Under the pieces are notes generated by a model. It made no database searches, was not told the DNA's origin, and saw only the letters and a program-made list of their open reading frames with translations. From Planosporangium spinosum (lineage in GTDB: Bacteria > Actinomycetota > Actinomycetes > Mycobacteriales > Micromonosporaceae): a stretch of DNA of 64,000 nt. The stretch covers positions 5,743 to 69,742 of the forward strand of contig NZ_JBLYUB010000034.1 in assembly GCF_049999945.1 (NCBI RefSeq), read 5' to 3'. A program made the position numbers and the translations under genes. Below are positions 36,812-45,140 of the stretch, piece after piece. Position 1 is the first letter of the stretch, and each line of letters starts with the position of its first letter.

Positions 36812-38061
36812 GCCTCGTGCCCCCACAGGGAACATTCCTGGGTGTCCTTCGTATTGACCAGGTGTTCTTCGAACATGAAGGGCCAAAGCTCTTCACCGTC
36901 CTGTCACGAAGTGGCCGTCGGTACCTCGCGGTTATGGTGAGCGAGGACGATGAAAGCGAGATTTACCTATACCTGCCTTTATCGGAGCCTCGGTTCCAGT
37001 CTCTAAGAAGTGGCGGGCTAGGGTTGCGGGAAGCTTTTCGGAGAGCGGAAGATGGCTCTGTTTTTGAGGTGACCGCAAACTATGTCGAGAACCGAAATGC
37101 TCTACGCCTCATTGCCGTAGATGACATTCCAGAAAGTCACCTTCCGGCGGATAATGCATTTATTCAACTTTCCACCGAGACTCGGCCGCATTTCAGACCG
37201 GAAGAATTGGCGGAAGAGTCCGTCAGCGAGTCTCGGACACTTCTTGCGGTGGAGATTGAACCACGTGGGCAGTTGCGAACCGAGCTGCCCTTGCGGTCCT
37301 TGTCTCGATTGACAGGGAGCTTGCAGGACACGATCGATGCATTGGCGCAGGAGCAGGTAGGAAGGCCAACTCCACGCGGTGCAATCCCCAGTGACATCCT
37401 GCGTGAAACCGAGTTGGTATTCAGGGAGAGTCGCGCGGCATCCTTTGTTCTTGTTGCTGGATCGACGGGTCATGATAGTCGATTGATGGAATCCCCGGTA
37501 TTGGCCGGCTCGTGTCAGCGCCTTATTGAACTCTTGGAGAAAGGTGGGGCGCCGGAAGCTCTGCGCTCTCTGGTCGCAAGCTATGGACCCCGTGTGCGAG
37601 CAAAGTATCGAGCGTTACTCGAAGCGCTGATGGATGAAGAGACTGGCATCACGGCATACGCGGCGACGCCGGATGGGACATTGGCTCACGCAGGGCTTAA
37701 GTCGCCGGAGATTCGGTATAGTCTTTCGCTTCTTCGTGAAGTTGGGCAGGAAGTGCTCAGGGAGTATCTTGAGAATGTGAATCTGGTTGGTGTTAATCTT
37801 CGGACTGGAAGTTTCGAGCTTTACGACCCCCACACAAACTCGAAGTACTCGGGCTATATGGACAACGAAGCTCGCGGTCAAATTGAGGGATTGCCGACCG
37901 GGTTTGAGTACTTCTACTCGGCTGAGATTCTAGTTCAGCAGCAGTTTTCGAATATTAGTAGTGAAGTGACAAAGACTTATCGGCTCACTGCGATAGGTAA
38001 CCCGTTCGGGGTCATAATGGCGTCCGGGCTGCCACTAGCGGAACCTCGTAGCGACATTTAG
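36808..38061 (+). CDS. AICE cargo protein B, unrecognised (possibly DUF6575-like)
   Basis: This 417-residue soluble protein starts MSLVPPQGTFLGVLRIDQVF. The N-terminal segment, with EGPKLFTVLSRSGRRYLAV then YLYLPLSEPRFQSLRSG, reminds me of DUF6575-type domains, but I cannot check this. A central region (about 175-250) reads AASFVLVAGSTGHDSRLM, and the C-terminal half is mixed alpha/beta with no known catalytic motif. GC is clearly lower than in the conjugation genes. GTGGAGG lies eight bases before the ATG at 36808, and the start overlaps the stop of protein A. The pair is a coupled two-gene cassette. Its role is unknown; defence is a plausible but unproven guess. Confidence 0.65.
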   Translation: MSLVPPQGTFLGVLRIDQVFFEHEGPKLFTVLSRSGRRYLAVMVSEDDESEIYLYLPLSEPRFQSLRSGGLGLREAFRRAEDGSVFEVTANYVENRNALRLIAVDDIPESHLPADNAFIQLSTETRPHFRPEELAEESVSESRTLLAVEIEPRGQLRTELPLRSLSRLTGSLQDTIDALAQEQVGRPTPRGAIPSDILRETELVFRESRAASFVLVAGSTGHDSRLMESPVLAGSCQRLIELLEKGGAPEALRSLVASYGPRVRAKYRALLEALMDEETGITAYAATPDGTLAHAGLKSPEIRYSLSLLREVGQEVLREYLENVNLVGVNLRTGSFELYDPHTNSKYSGYMDNEARGQIEGLPTGFEYFYSAEILVQQQFSNISSEVTKTYRLTAIGNPFGVIMASGLPLAEPRSDI

Positions 38062-38071
38062 CAGTGCGTCA

Positions 38072-38593
38072 CTAGCGTTGGCTGTGGTCGCCGTTTGCCT
38101 GTCGCTGGAAGAGCGCGCCGGACGGGTAATCCTCAAGGTTGAGCGTGCGCACGTGCTCAAAGCCGTTGCTGAGGTAGTACCTGTGCAGCGGCTCGTTGTG
38201 AGTCCACACGTCGATACGAACCCACTCCTTGCCGAGCTGCGCCGCGCGGTCACAAGCCCAGTCAAGAATCTTGCTGCCGAGTCCGGCCCAACCACGCCGG
38301 ACGATCAGCCGGTGGAGGTACAGCGCCGGGTCTTGCTGCTCCTGCGGCGTCCACAGTCGCGAGTCAGCAAACGTGTCGAGCGCGACCGTAGCGGTGGTGG
38401 CCCCGCTGTCGTCGCGTGCCATCCAGGTCTCACCGGCCCGGATGCTCGCTGCGGTTCGCTCCACCATCGCATCGTAGGTGGGCCACGGTTCGCGCCACTG
38501 GTCGATGCCGCGCTCGCGCAACCATGCGCTCGCCTCTTCACGCATGGCAGTGATCGTCGGAAGGTCATCGAGGGTGGCCGGTTCGATGATCAC
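38072..38593 (-). CDS. GNAT-family N-acetyltransferase of the AICE
   Basis: The 173-residue protein has a GNAT fold: MIIEPATLDDLPTITAMREEA at the start and motif A in LHRLIVRRGWAGLGSKILDWA, with a later YYLSNGFEHVRTL segment. Its start overlaps the stop of the GntR gene (ATGA), so the two are translationally coupled. Acetyltransferases like this accompany the repressor in several AICEs, but their target is unknown. It ends 10 bp from the convergent cargo gene. Confidence 0.85.
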   Translation of the reverse strand: MIIEPATLDDLPTITAMREEASAWLRERGIDQWREPWPTYDAMVERTAASIRAGETWMARDDSGATTATVALDTFADSRLWTPQEQQDPALYLHRLIVRRGWAGLGSKILDWACDRAAQLGKEWVRIDVWTHNEPLHRYYLSNGFEHVRTLNLEDYPSGALFQRQANGDHSQR

Positions 38594-39375
38594 GGGGCGG
38601 GCTGTTCTCTGTGATAGGCGTCAAGCTCGCCCAGTTCGTAGACCACGCGGTTACGGTCTCCGGCGAAGGTCGTCAGGGTGAGCCGCACCGGCCGTTGCTT
38701 GGTGTAGGCGGTCCGGACGTAGACCAGGACAGGCACGCCTGCCCCAAGTGACAGTTTCCGGACTTCGTCGGGTGAGGGCATGCGGGTGAGGATCTCGTCT
38801 ACGTAGCCCACTTCGACGTGGCCGTGGTTGGCCATCGCCCGCACGGTTCCCTGCGGGATGTCGTGTGGCGTGATCAGGCCGCACTCCTGTGCGATGTCCA
38901 TCGGGTAGTAGCTGTCCTGCAAGCTGGACGGCTCCCCGTCAACCAACCGCAGGAAAGAGCGCGAGACCAGCGAGTCGCCCTCGTCCACGCACAGCCGTTC
39001 GGCAAGTTCGACGGTGGCCGGCACGATCCGCATGTCGAAGTCGCGGTACTCCGGTTGCCTGCCCTGACTGGCTAGCTCGGCTCGGTACGCGTCGGCCTGG
39101 TCGCTGGACATGCGATCACGCTGCTCGGCCCAGCTTGCGTGGTAGGTCGTCATGGCTCGATCCCGCACGAACGTGCCGCGTCCCGGCGTGCTCGTGATGG
39201 CGCCCTCATTGGTGAGCATGCCCAGCGCGAGCCGGACGGTGTTCCGCGAGACGCCGTAGCGCTCGCCCAACTCCTGCTCAGTGGGGAGGCGGTCACCGGG
39301 GCGAAGCTCCCCGGTGCGCATGGCTTCGCGCAGGTCAGCGGCGATCCGGCGGTATAGCGGGTTCGACTGTGCCAT
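38590..39375 (-). CDS. GntR/UTRA-type repressor (KorSA-like)
   Basis: The 261-residue protein has a GntR winged helix (about 1-75, IAADLRE then GDRLPTEQELGERYGVSRNT and TPGRGTFVRD) and a C-terminal UTRA ligand domain (about 95-255). It is the KorSA-type regulator that, in pSAM2, silences transfer and replication. The ATG at 39375 follows GGAGGT. Two inverted TACCAACAA-like sites lie between this gene and the divergent DUF6284 gene, so it probably represses both. The ligand is unknown. Confidence 0.88.
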   Translation of the reverse strand: MAQSNPLYRRIAADLREAMRTGELRPGDRLPTEQELGERYGVSRNTVRLALGMLTNEGAITSTPGRGTFVRDRAMTTYHASWAEQRDRMSSDQADAYRAELASQGRQPEYRDFDMRIVPATVELAERLCVDEGDSLVSRSFLRLVDGEPSSLQDSYYPMDIAQECGLITPHDIPQGTVRAMANHGHVEVGYVDEILTRMPSPDEVRKLSLGAGVPVLVYVRTAYTKQRPVRLTLTTFAGDRNRVVYELGELDAYHREQPAP

Positions 39376-39389
39376 TCAGTGAGACCTCC

Positions 39390-39480
39390 TGGTTCGTACC
39401 AACAAATGGTCTCACCTCTCTTGACAACGCGCCAGCGAGGCCACCACGATGGCTCCATACCAATTGTTGGTACCAATCCA
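39390..39480. promoter_or_regulatory. Divergent promoter with inverted GntR operator sites
   Basis: GTACCAACAA (39396-39405) near the GntR start and TTGTTGGTACCAA (39464-39476) near the DUF6284 side are inverted copies separated by about 58 bp. The second also forms a TTGGTACCAA palindrome. A TTGACA box (39421-39426) lies between them. The layout fits a repressor binding on both sides of the promoter. Confidence 0.7.
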
Positions 39481-39501
39481 ACAAGCCGAGTGGAGGACGA
39501 C

Positions 39502-39750
39502 GTGAGGCCGCATCGATCCGCAGTGTCGGACGAGGGTCCGACCACGGAAGACCTCGCCGCGATCGAGCGCGAAATGCCGCTGATCGAGGCCGAGGTGGAG
39601 TTGCTCGACGCTGAGATCTCGATCCTCAACAACGGGGGCCGGCTGTCCGAGCTGGACTGGCGCCGGCTCCGCCGCGCTGAGGCCCGCGTGCTGCGGGAGG
39701 CCGCCGCGCTGGCGTCCCGTTCCATCACGCCCCGCCGGAGCGCGGCCTGA
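39502..39750 (+). CDS. DUF6284 family protein of AICEs
   Basis: The 82-residue protein contains TEDLAAIEREMPLIEAEVELLDAEI, the hallmark of a small helical AICE/plasmid family, and RRLRRAEARVLREAA toward the end. It is probably a coiled-coil. The GTG at 39502 follows GGAGG at five bases, and the long extension upstream to 39379 covers the operator, so it is rejected. It overlaps the next gene by one base and begins the rightward operon. Function is unknown. Confidence 0.82.
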   Translation: MRPHRSAVSDEGPTTEDLAAIEREMPLIEAEVELLDAEISILNNGGRLSELDWRRLRRAEARVLREAAALASRSITPRRSAA

Positions 39751-40124
39751 TGGCTCGCTACCGCGCGGCGTACGTCGACCCGACGGGCGACCGGTACGGG
39801 ATCCCCACGTTCCCGTGGCGGGGCGCCCCGGCCGGCTACGCCACGGCGCGGCAGTTGCGCGCCGAGGGTCTTCGCCCCGGTGGTCAGCCGGTCGCCGCGC
39901 AGATCCTGTGGCGTGGCATCGGCGGTACCCGCGCGGCGTACCTGTACCGCGTTGACGCCGCCAAGCCCAAGCGCACCGCCACCGCGCGCCAGCGCGAGGC
40001 CATCGCCGCCGCGCTGCGCGCTCGCCGTACCTGCCCGACCTGCCGGCAGGTGTGCGGCTACTACATCCCGCGTTCGCTCGGCGAGTGCCTTGACTGCGCG
40101 AATCCCATGGAGGCCGCCGCATGA
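39750..40124 (+). CDS. RRQRL-type zinc-binding protein of AICEs
   Basis: The 124-residue protein has a conserved N-terminus (YVDPTGDRYGIPTFPWRGAP) and a motif ATARQREAIAAALRARRTCPTC near the C-terminus. Cysteines in CPTCRQVCGYY and CLDCA can form a zinc site. It belongs to a small family found in AICEs and actinobacterial plasmids between DUF6284 and Nudix genes. Its role is unknown. Start and stop overlap both neighbours. Confidence 0.78.
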   Translation: MARYRAAYVDPTGDRYGIPTFPWRGAPAGYATARQLRAEGLRPGGQPVAAQILWRGIGGTRAAYLYRVDAAKPKRTATARQREAIAAALRARRTCPTCRQVCGYYIPRSLGECLDCANPMEAAA

Positions 40125-40786
40125 ACCCCCGCACCTACACCCACCCGAGCGTCCTGGAGGGCATCGCCGCCGGGGCGTCGTGGGCCGACCCGACCATGGA
40201 CCCCGCCGCCATCGACTGGACCGCCCGCCGCGCCGCCGCCGCGATCCCCTTCCCGCTTGTGGACGGGCGGCCGGTCAACCCGTACGCCCCGACCGGCATC
40301 CGCTACGGCCGCAACGAGCTGGGCCACTGGGGCGAGCAGCAGTGCGCCGACGCGATCGTCACCGCGACGACGCCGGGCGGCTGGCGGTGGCTGGTCCTGG
40401 TCGAGCGCGCCGACGGCCACGGTTGGGCACTGCCGGGCGGCTACGTCGACCCCGGCGAGACCGCGCTGGCCGCCGCCGCGCGGGAGCTGGCCGAGGAGAC
40501 CGGCCTAACCGTCGACCCGAGCCGGGAGCCGTACGAGGTGCTGCCGGCCCGGTACGTGCCGGACCCGCGCGCCTCGGACGAGGCGTGGATGGTCACCACC
40601 CCGGTGCGGTTCAACCTCGGTTCGTACGAGGTGCTGCCGGACGTGGTCGGCCTCGACGACGCCCGCCGGGCCGAGTGGGCGCCGGCCGTCGACTTCCCGT
40701 GCGTCGTCCGCTACCTGGCGGACGTGCACGGCGGCGAGGTGTTCGCCGCCCACCGTGACCTGCTCGCCGACATCCTCACCGACTGA
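40121..40786 (+). CDS. Nudix hydrolase, Pif-like
   Basis: The 221-residue protein has the full Nudix box GGYVDPGETALAAAARELAEETGL, with all conserved Gly, Glu, Arg and Glu residues. The N-terminal about 85 residues are specific to the AICE group. In pSAM2 the Nudix protein Pif acts in transfer immunity (it blocks transfer between cells that both carry the element), which is the likely role here by context. The substrate is unknown. It overlaps the gene before it by 4 nt. Confidence 0.85.
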   Translation: MNPRTYTHPSVLEGIAAGASWADPTMDPAAIDWTARRAAAAIPFPLVDGRPVNPYAPTGIRYGRNELGHWGEQQCADAIVTATTPGGWRWLVLVERADGHGWALPGGYVDPGETALAAAARELAEETGLTVDPSREPYEVLPARYVPDPRASDEAWMVTTPVRFNLGSYEVLPDVVGLDDARRAEWAPAVDFPCVVRYLADVHGGEVFAAHRDLLADILTD

Positions 40787-40804
40787 CCGGAAGGACACCG
40801 ACCG

Positions 40805-41998
40805 ATGTTTCGTCGTACGCCGGAGGACCCGACGATCCTGGCCGCCCGCGCGGCGGCCCAACGCGAGTCCGCCGCCGCCGAGGTGGAGCGCGCCCGGCTG
40901 ATGGCGCAGCTCGACCGGGAGCAGCAGGAGGCCGCCGCCGAGCACGCCCGCCGGCAGGCCATCGCCGATGAGCAGGAGCGCCGCCGCCGCGACGCCGCCC
41001 GCCGCATCGAGCGCGCCGAGCGCCGGGAGCGGCAGCGCAAGGCGCGGGCGGAGTTCGCCGCGAAGCTGCGCCCGGTGCTGCCGCTGCTGCTGATCAACGG
41101 CGGCGCGGCCTACGCGCAGGCCGCCTACGCCTACTCCGAGATCGCCCCGGCCGCGTGGAACGGGCCGTCTCGGGTGGCGTTCGCGGTAGCGTTCTCCGCC
41201 GCCCTGGAGTCCATCGCCGTCTACGTCCAGTGGCACGCCCACGACGCGCTCATGCTCAAGGCCCACGCCACCGCCGCCAGCCTGCGCCGCGCCGCCTGGC
41301 TGATCGCCGCCGTGGTCGCCGCCATCAACTACGCCCACTTCGCCGAAGGCATCACCCCCACCTCGGCGGCGGTCGCGTTCGCGCTGCTGTCCCTGCTCTC
41401 GCCCTGGCTGTGGGGGCTGCACACCCGCCGCGCGCAGCACGTCCAACTGTTGGCCGAGGACGCCAACCTCATTGACGACGCCGGGGTGGAGTTCTCCCCG
41501 AAGCGCCGCCGCATGTTCCCGATCCGCTCCCTGATGGCCGCCCGGTGGTCGATCGAGCACAACGAGCGCGACCCCCGCAAGGCGTGGGACGGCTACAACG
41601 CCGAGCGCGCCGCCCGCCGCGCCGCCGCCGCGCAGGCCCGCACGGACAAGGCCACCCGGCCCGCACCCGACAACGCCACCGACACGCCGACCCCGGCCGC
41701 GCCGCCGGTTTGGCGTGAGCCGGTCGAGCCGTCCCGGCCCGTCCCGGTCGAGCCGGTCACGCCGGTTCGTGAGCCGGTCCGCCCGGCGCGGGTCACCGCC
41801 CGGTCGCTGACCGCCGGTGAGCGGGTCATCGCCGCGCACACCGCCGAACCGAACGCCCCGCACGAGCGCATCGCCCGGCTCGCCGAGGTCAGCGTCAGCA
41901 CCGTCAAGCGCCACCGCCCCCGCCCCACGACCGGCTCAGCATCCGCGCCGCACGCTGCGGCAACGCCGGTCACCGACCCCGCGTCGATCGCCGCCTGA
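40805..41998 (+). CDS. DUF2637 membrane protein (spread-like)
   Basis: The 397-residue protein has a charged coiled-coil (about 15-85), about four transmembrane helices (about 92-215, with PVLPLLLINGGAAYAQAAYA and a FALLSLLSPWLWGLHT segment), and a Pro-rich cytosolic tail. The tail ends in a helix-turn-helix-like segment ARLAEVSVSTVKRHRPR. DUF2637 proteins accompany TraB in most AICEs and are thought to help intramycelial spread. The ATG at 40805 follows GGAAGGAC. Confidence 0.85.
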   Translation: MFRRTPEDPTILAARAAAQRESAAAEVERARLMAQLDREQQEAAAEHARRQAIADEQERRRRDAARRIERAERRERQRKARAEFAAKLRPVLPLLLINGGAAYAQAAYAYSEIAPAAWNGPSRVAFAVAFSAALESIAVYVQWHAHDALMLKAHATAASLRRAAWLIAAVVAAINYAHFAEGITPTSAAVAFALLSLLSPWLWGLHTRRAQHVQLLAEDANLIDDAGVEFSPKRRRMFPIRSLMAARWSIEHNERDPRKAWDGYNAERAARRAAAAQARTDKATRPAPDNATDTPTPAAPPVWREPVEPSRPVPVEPVTPVREPVRPARVTARSLTAGERVIAAHTAEPNAPHERIARLAEVSVSTVKRHRPRPTTGSASAPHAAATPVTDPASIAA

Positions 41999-42007
41999 GG
42001 AGAACCC

Positions 42008-42169
42008 ATGTTCGGCAAGAAGACCACCGTCCCGAACACGATCAGCGACCAGCAGATGAGCGACCTGAGCCGCCGCGCGCAGAAGGCCAACCCGCAGATG
42101 TTCAGCGACAAGGCCATCAAGCAGCGCCTCGCCTCGCAGGCCCAGCAGCGCAAGGCCGACCAGTCCTGA
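42008..42169 (+). CDS. Small AICE protein, 53 residues
   Basis: This short gene lies in the gap between the DUF2637 and traB genes. GGAG at 41999-42002 sits five bases before its ATG. The product starts MFGKKTTVPNTISDQQMSDL and continues with RRAQKANPQMFSDKAIKQR; it is basic and probably helical. I recall very similar small proteins in the same position of other AICEs, which supports it being real. The role is unknown. Confidence 0.75.
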   Translation: MFGKKTTVPNTISDQQMSDLSRRAQKANPQMFSDKAIKQRLASQAQQRKADQS

Positions 42170-42261
42170 CCCCGCCCGGCGGCACGGCCACCGGCTCCCA
42201 ACCTGCGCCGTGCCGCCGGCTCCCCTGCCGATCTGACAGACCCGCTGGAGGAACCCCCATC

Positions 42262-44478
42262 ATGACTTCCCCCCGAGACGACGACCGTTTCGACTGGCAG
42301 GCCGCCGAGGCCGAGCTGACCGACCCGACCGCCAGCCCGGATGCCGAGGTGGTGGACCTGGACGACGCCCGCGCCCGCCGCGGGGCATCCGTCACGTCGG
42401 CCGGTGACGGAAGCGACCTGGCCGACGACGGCGAGGACGCCGAGAGCATCGCCGACACCCCGGACCGCGAGGGCGGCCCGGTCGACGCCGCCGAGGACAT
42501 CCCCCGCGATGTGCTGGCCCGGCAGCGCAACCGCCGGCCGATCCTGGCCGACTGGGCCAGGTCGTGGCGCGGCTTCCGGGCCGCCGTACGGCACCAGAGC
42601 CGCGACGCCGGCTACGTCACCGCCTACCACGCGGTGCGACTGCCGAAGTACGCGGCGAAGACGGCCGTCTACGCGCCGCTTGGCCTGTTCCGGGGCGTCG
42701 GCCGGGCGCTGCACTGGGCCAGCGCCGAGGAAGGTAACTGGCACCTGCGGCAGGCCGCCGCGAACAAGGGTGACGCCGACACGTGGATGAAGCTCGACGC
42801 CCGCCGGCAGCGCCAGACGGTCTGGCGGTGGTGGGTGCTGGCCGCCTCGGCCGGCGCGATGGTGGCCGGTGCGATCGTGCTGGCGCTCGGCCCGTCGTGG
42901 TGGCGATGGGCCGCACTGGCGGCAGTGCTGCCGCTGCTGGCCACGCTCGGACGGCCGGCGGACAAGCCGCTCACCGATCGGGTGACCGAGGGCACCCGCT
43001 ACCGCAAGCTCACCGCCGAGCTGGTCCGCCGGGCGTTGACCTCGCTGCAACTGCCGGCCATCAACTCGGCCGTTGCCAAGGACGCGAAGGCGATCAGCTT
43101 CCCCGTGGACATCCACCGCGACGGCCCCGGCCACCTGGCCGTGGTTGACCTGCCCTACGGGGTGGAGGCGTCCGAGGTGGTGGCCCGTCGGGGCAAGCTC
43201 GCCTCGGCGATGCGGTTGCCGCTGGATCAGGTGTGGCCCGAGCCCGCACCGGGTCACACCGGCCGGCTGGCGCTGTGGGTCGGTTACGAACCGGCGTCGC
43301 AGATGACGCAACCGCCCTGGCCGCTGCTGTCGACCGGGGCGAAGGTCGACTTGTTCAAGGCGTTCCCGTTCGCCACCACCCCGCGCCTGGACGCCATCGA
43401 CGCCGAGCTGATGTTCCGCAACTGGCTGTTCGGCGGTCAGCCCGGCTCGGGTAAGACGTTCGCGCTGCGCACCCTGCTGCTGGCCGCCTCGCTGGACCCG
43501 CGCGCCGAGATCCGCGGCTACGAACTCAAGGGCGTCGGGGACTTCGCCGTGCTGGAACAGGTCATGGCCGAGTACGGCAACGGCTTCGATGACGAGACCC
43601 TGGCCCGGTGCTTCGCGTTCATCGAGTGGCTGTACGAGGAGTGCCGCCGCCGCTCCAAGCGCATCGAGCACTACGCCCGCCTCGGCAAGGCCCCGGAGAA
43701 CAAGGTCACGGCCGAGCTGGCGTCGCTCAAGGGCTCAGGGCTGCACCCCCTGGTGGCGTGGTTCGATGAGCTGCAAGAGCTGATGACCAGCAAGTACGCC
43801 AAGGAAGCCGGCGAGATCCTGGAGAAGGTCATCAAGCTCGGCCGCGCCTTGGGTGTGATCATCCTGATCGGCACGCAGATCCCCGACAAGGACAGCCTGC
43901 CCACCGGCATCACCCGCAACGTCAACTCCCGGTTCTGCCTGTCCGTCGCTGACCAGACCGCCAACGACATGATCCTGGGCACCTCGGCCTACAAGCAGGG
44001 CTACCGAGCGACGGTGTTCGTGCCGGTCGATGAGGCCGGATGGGGCATCCTGCGCGGCTTCGGACCCAAGCCCTCGGCGGTCAAGTCGTACTACGTCAAC
44101 ACCACCGAGGCCGCCAAGGTCGTCGCCCGCGCCGTCGCGCTGCGCCAGGCCGCCGGCACCCTACCCAAACCCGACGAGCAGACCCGCGAGGTGGCCCCGG
44201 TCGCGGACGTGCTCGGCGACCTGGCCCGCGTGTGGCCGGGCGACGACAAGGCCGTCTGGAACGAGACGCTGTGCGGGCTGCTGGCCGAGCTGCGCCCCGA
44301 CGTGTACGGCGGGTGGGAGGCCGCGCAGCTCACCACCGCGCTCAAGCCGCACCCGCTGATCAAGGTCGGCGACGTGGGCCGGCGCATCGACGGCAAGGCC
44401 ACCACCCGGCGCGGCATCAAGCACACCGACCTCCTCGCCGCAATCGCGGAGCGTAACCGCAAGACCGGCACCGACTAA
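42262..44478 (+). CDS. traB: TraB-type FtsK/SpoIIIE DNA translocase
   Basis: The 738-residue protein drives AICE conjugation. It has a membrane segment of two helices (about 190-235, LAASAGAMVAGAIVLAL then a WWRWAALAAVLPLLATL segment). The translocase motor follows, with Walker A GGQPGSGKTFALR (about 395) and Walker B LVAWFDELQEL (about 500). A C-terminal winged-helix region (about 655-735) corresponds to the DNA-recognition (gamma-like) part. TraB moves double-stranded DNA by a hexameric pore and recognises 8-bp clt repeats. The ATG at 42262 follows GGAGGA. The candidate clt lies directly after the gene. Confidence 0.92.
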   Translation: MTSPRDDDRFDWQAAEAELTDPTASPDAEVVDLDDARARRGASVTSAGDGSDLADDGEDAESIADTPDREGGPVDAAEDIPRDVLARQRNRRPILADWARSWRGFRAAVRHQSRDAGYVTAYHAVRLPKYAAKTAVYAPLGLFRGVGRALHWASAEEGNWHLRQAAANKGDADTWMKLDARRQRQTVWRWWVLAASAGAMVAGAIVLALGPSWWRWAALAAVLPLLATLGRPADKPLTDRVTEGTRYRKLTAELVRRALTSLQLPAINSAVAKDAKAISFPVDIHRDGPGHLAVVDLPYGVEASEVVARRGKLASAMRLPLDQVWPEPAPGHTGRLALWVGYEPASQMTQPPWPLLSTGAKVDLFKAFPFATTPRLDAIDAELMFRNWLFGGQPGSGKTFALRTLLLAASLDPRAEIRGYELKGVGDFAVLEQVMAEYGNGFDDETLARCFAFIEWLYEECRRRSKRIEHYARLGKAPENKVTAELASLKGSGLHPLVAWFDELQELMTSKYAKEAGEILEKVIKLGRALGVIILIGTQIPDKDSLPTGITRNVNSRFCLSVADQTANDMILGTSAYKQGYRATVFVPVDEAGWGILRGFGPKPSAVKSYYVNTTEAAKVVARAVALRQAAGTLPKPDEQTREVAPVADVLGDLARVWPGDDKAVWNETLCGLLAELRPDVYGGWEAAQLTTALKPHPLIKVGDVGRRIDGKATTRRGIKHTDLLAAIAERNRKTGTD

Positions 44479-44490
44479 CCGGTCCGAGGC

Positions 44491-44580
44491 TGCTAGCGCT
44501 AGCGGCCACACCTGCTAGCGCTAGCACCCCCGCTAGCACACGAACCCACAACCTGCCTGGGCTCTAGCAACTAGCAGCCC
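44491..44580 (+). repeat. Cluster of CTAGC repeats after traB, candidate clt site
   Basis: The 140-bp gap after traB holds two identical TGCTAGCGCTAGC units (44491-44503 and 44513-44525), a GCTAGCA (44532-44538), and two CTAGC boxes (44564-44568 and 44571-44575). Another GCTAGC is inside the next gene (44641). The motif is rare in GC-rich actinobacterial DNA and clusters here seven times. In pSVH1 the TraB recognition site clt is an array of short repeats near traB, so this is a strong candidate by position. Confidence 0.65.
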
Positions 44581-44619
44581 ACGGCCCCGCGCACCCAAAA
44601 ACCGCCTCAGGAGGCGTTC

Positions 44620-44871
44620 GTGGACCCCCTCGTCACCGCCGCTAGCCTGCCCATCCTCGCCCTGCTCGCCGTCACGCTCGGTTACGCGATCGGCTGCTGG
44701 ATCTGGCCGTTCCGCGCCTGCCGCCGCTGCGCCGGCACCGGCAAACGCCGCTCCCCGTCCGGCCGGGGCATCCGGCTCTGCCGGCCCTGCCGAGGCAGCG
44801 GCCTACGGCTACGCGCCGGCCGCTGGATCTACAACCAGCTCACCCGCCTACGCAAGGACGGCACCCGATGA
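44620..44871 (+). CDS. Small membrane protein with CXXC pairs
   Basis: The 83-residue protein has an N-terminal helix (about 6-32, LPILALLAVTLGYAIGCW) and a cytosolic segment with CRRCAGTGKRR and CRPCRGSG, two CXXCXGXG-like motifs as in DnaJ zinc fingers. They may bind one zinc. GTG at 44620 follows CAGGAGG. Its stop overlaps the next start. The role is unknown, but such genes sit after traB in related elements. Confidence 0.7.
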   Translation: MDPLVTAASLPILALLAVTLGYAIGCWIWPFRACRRCAGTGKRRSPSGRGIRLCRPCRGSGLRLRAGRWIYNQLTRLRKDGTR

Positions 44872-45140
44872 ACCGCCGCCCGCGCTGCCCCGACTGGTGT
44901 GCCGGTGGGCACCGCTGCGGCCTCGGCGAGCACCGCTCCGACCCGATCACCGTCACGATCCCCGGTGCCGGCACCGCCGTCCTCACCCGCGTCCGCGCGG
45001 TCGACGGCGGCGAACACGCCGACATCCGGCTATCGGTGGCGCTGCCCACCGACGAGCCGGCCGCCCGACTCCGGCTGGCCGCGCTGCTGACCCACCTGCG
45101 CACGCTGGTCGGCCCGGCCCGCACCGGGAGGGCCGCCTAA
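44868..45140 (+). CDS. Small AICE protein, hypothetical
   Basis: The 90-residue protein starts with a Cys/His cluster (CPDWCAGGHRCGLGEHRSD), followed by a beta-rich part (ITVTIPGAGTAVLTRV) and helices. Proteins with this CPxWC...H.C...H start are common in actinobacterial plasmids and AICEs; the cluster may bind zinc. Both ends overlap the neighbours (4 nt before, 1 nt after), as in a coupled operon. Function is unknown. Confidence 0.7.
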   Translation: MNRRPRCPDWCAGGHRCGLGEHRSDPITVTIPGAGTAVLTRVRAVDGGEHADIRLSVALPTDEPAARLRLAALLTHLRTLVGPARTGRAA

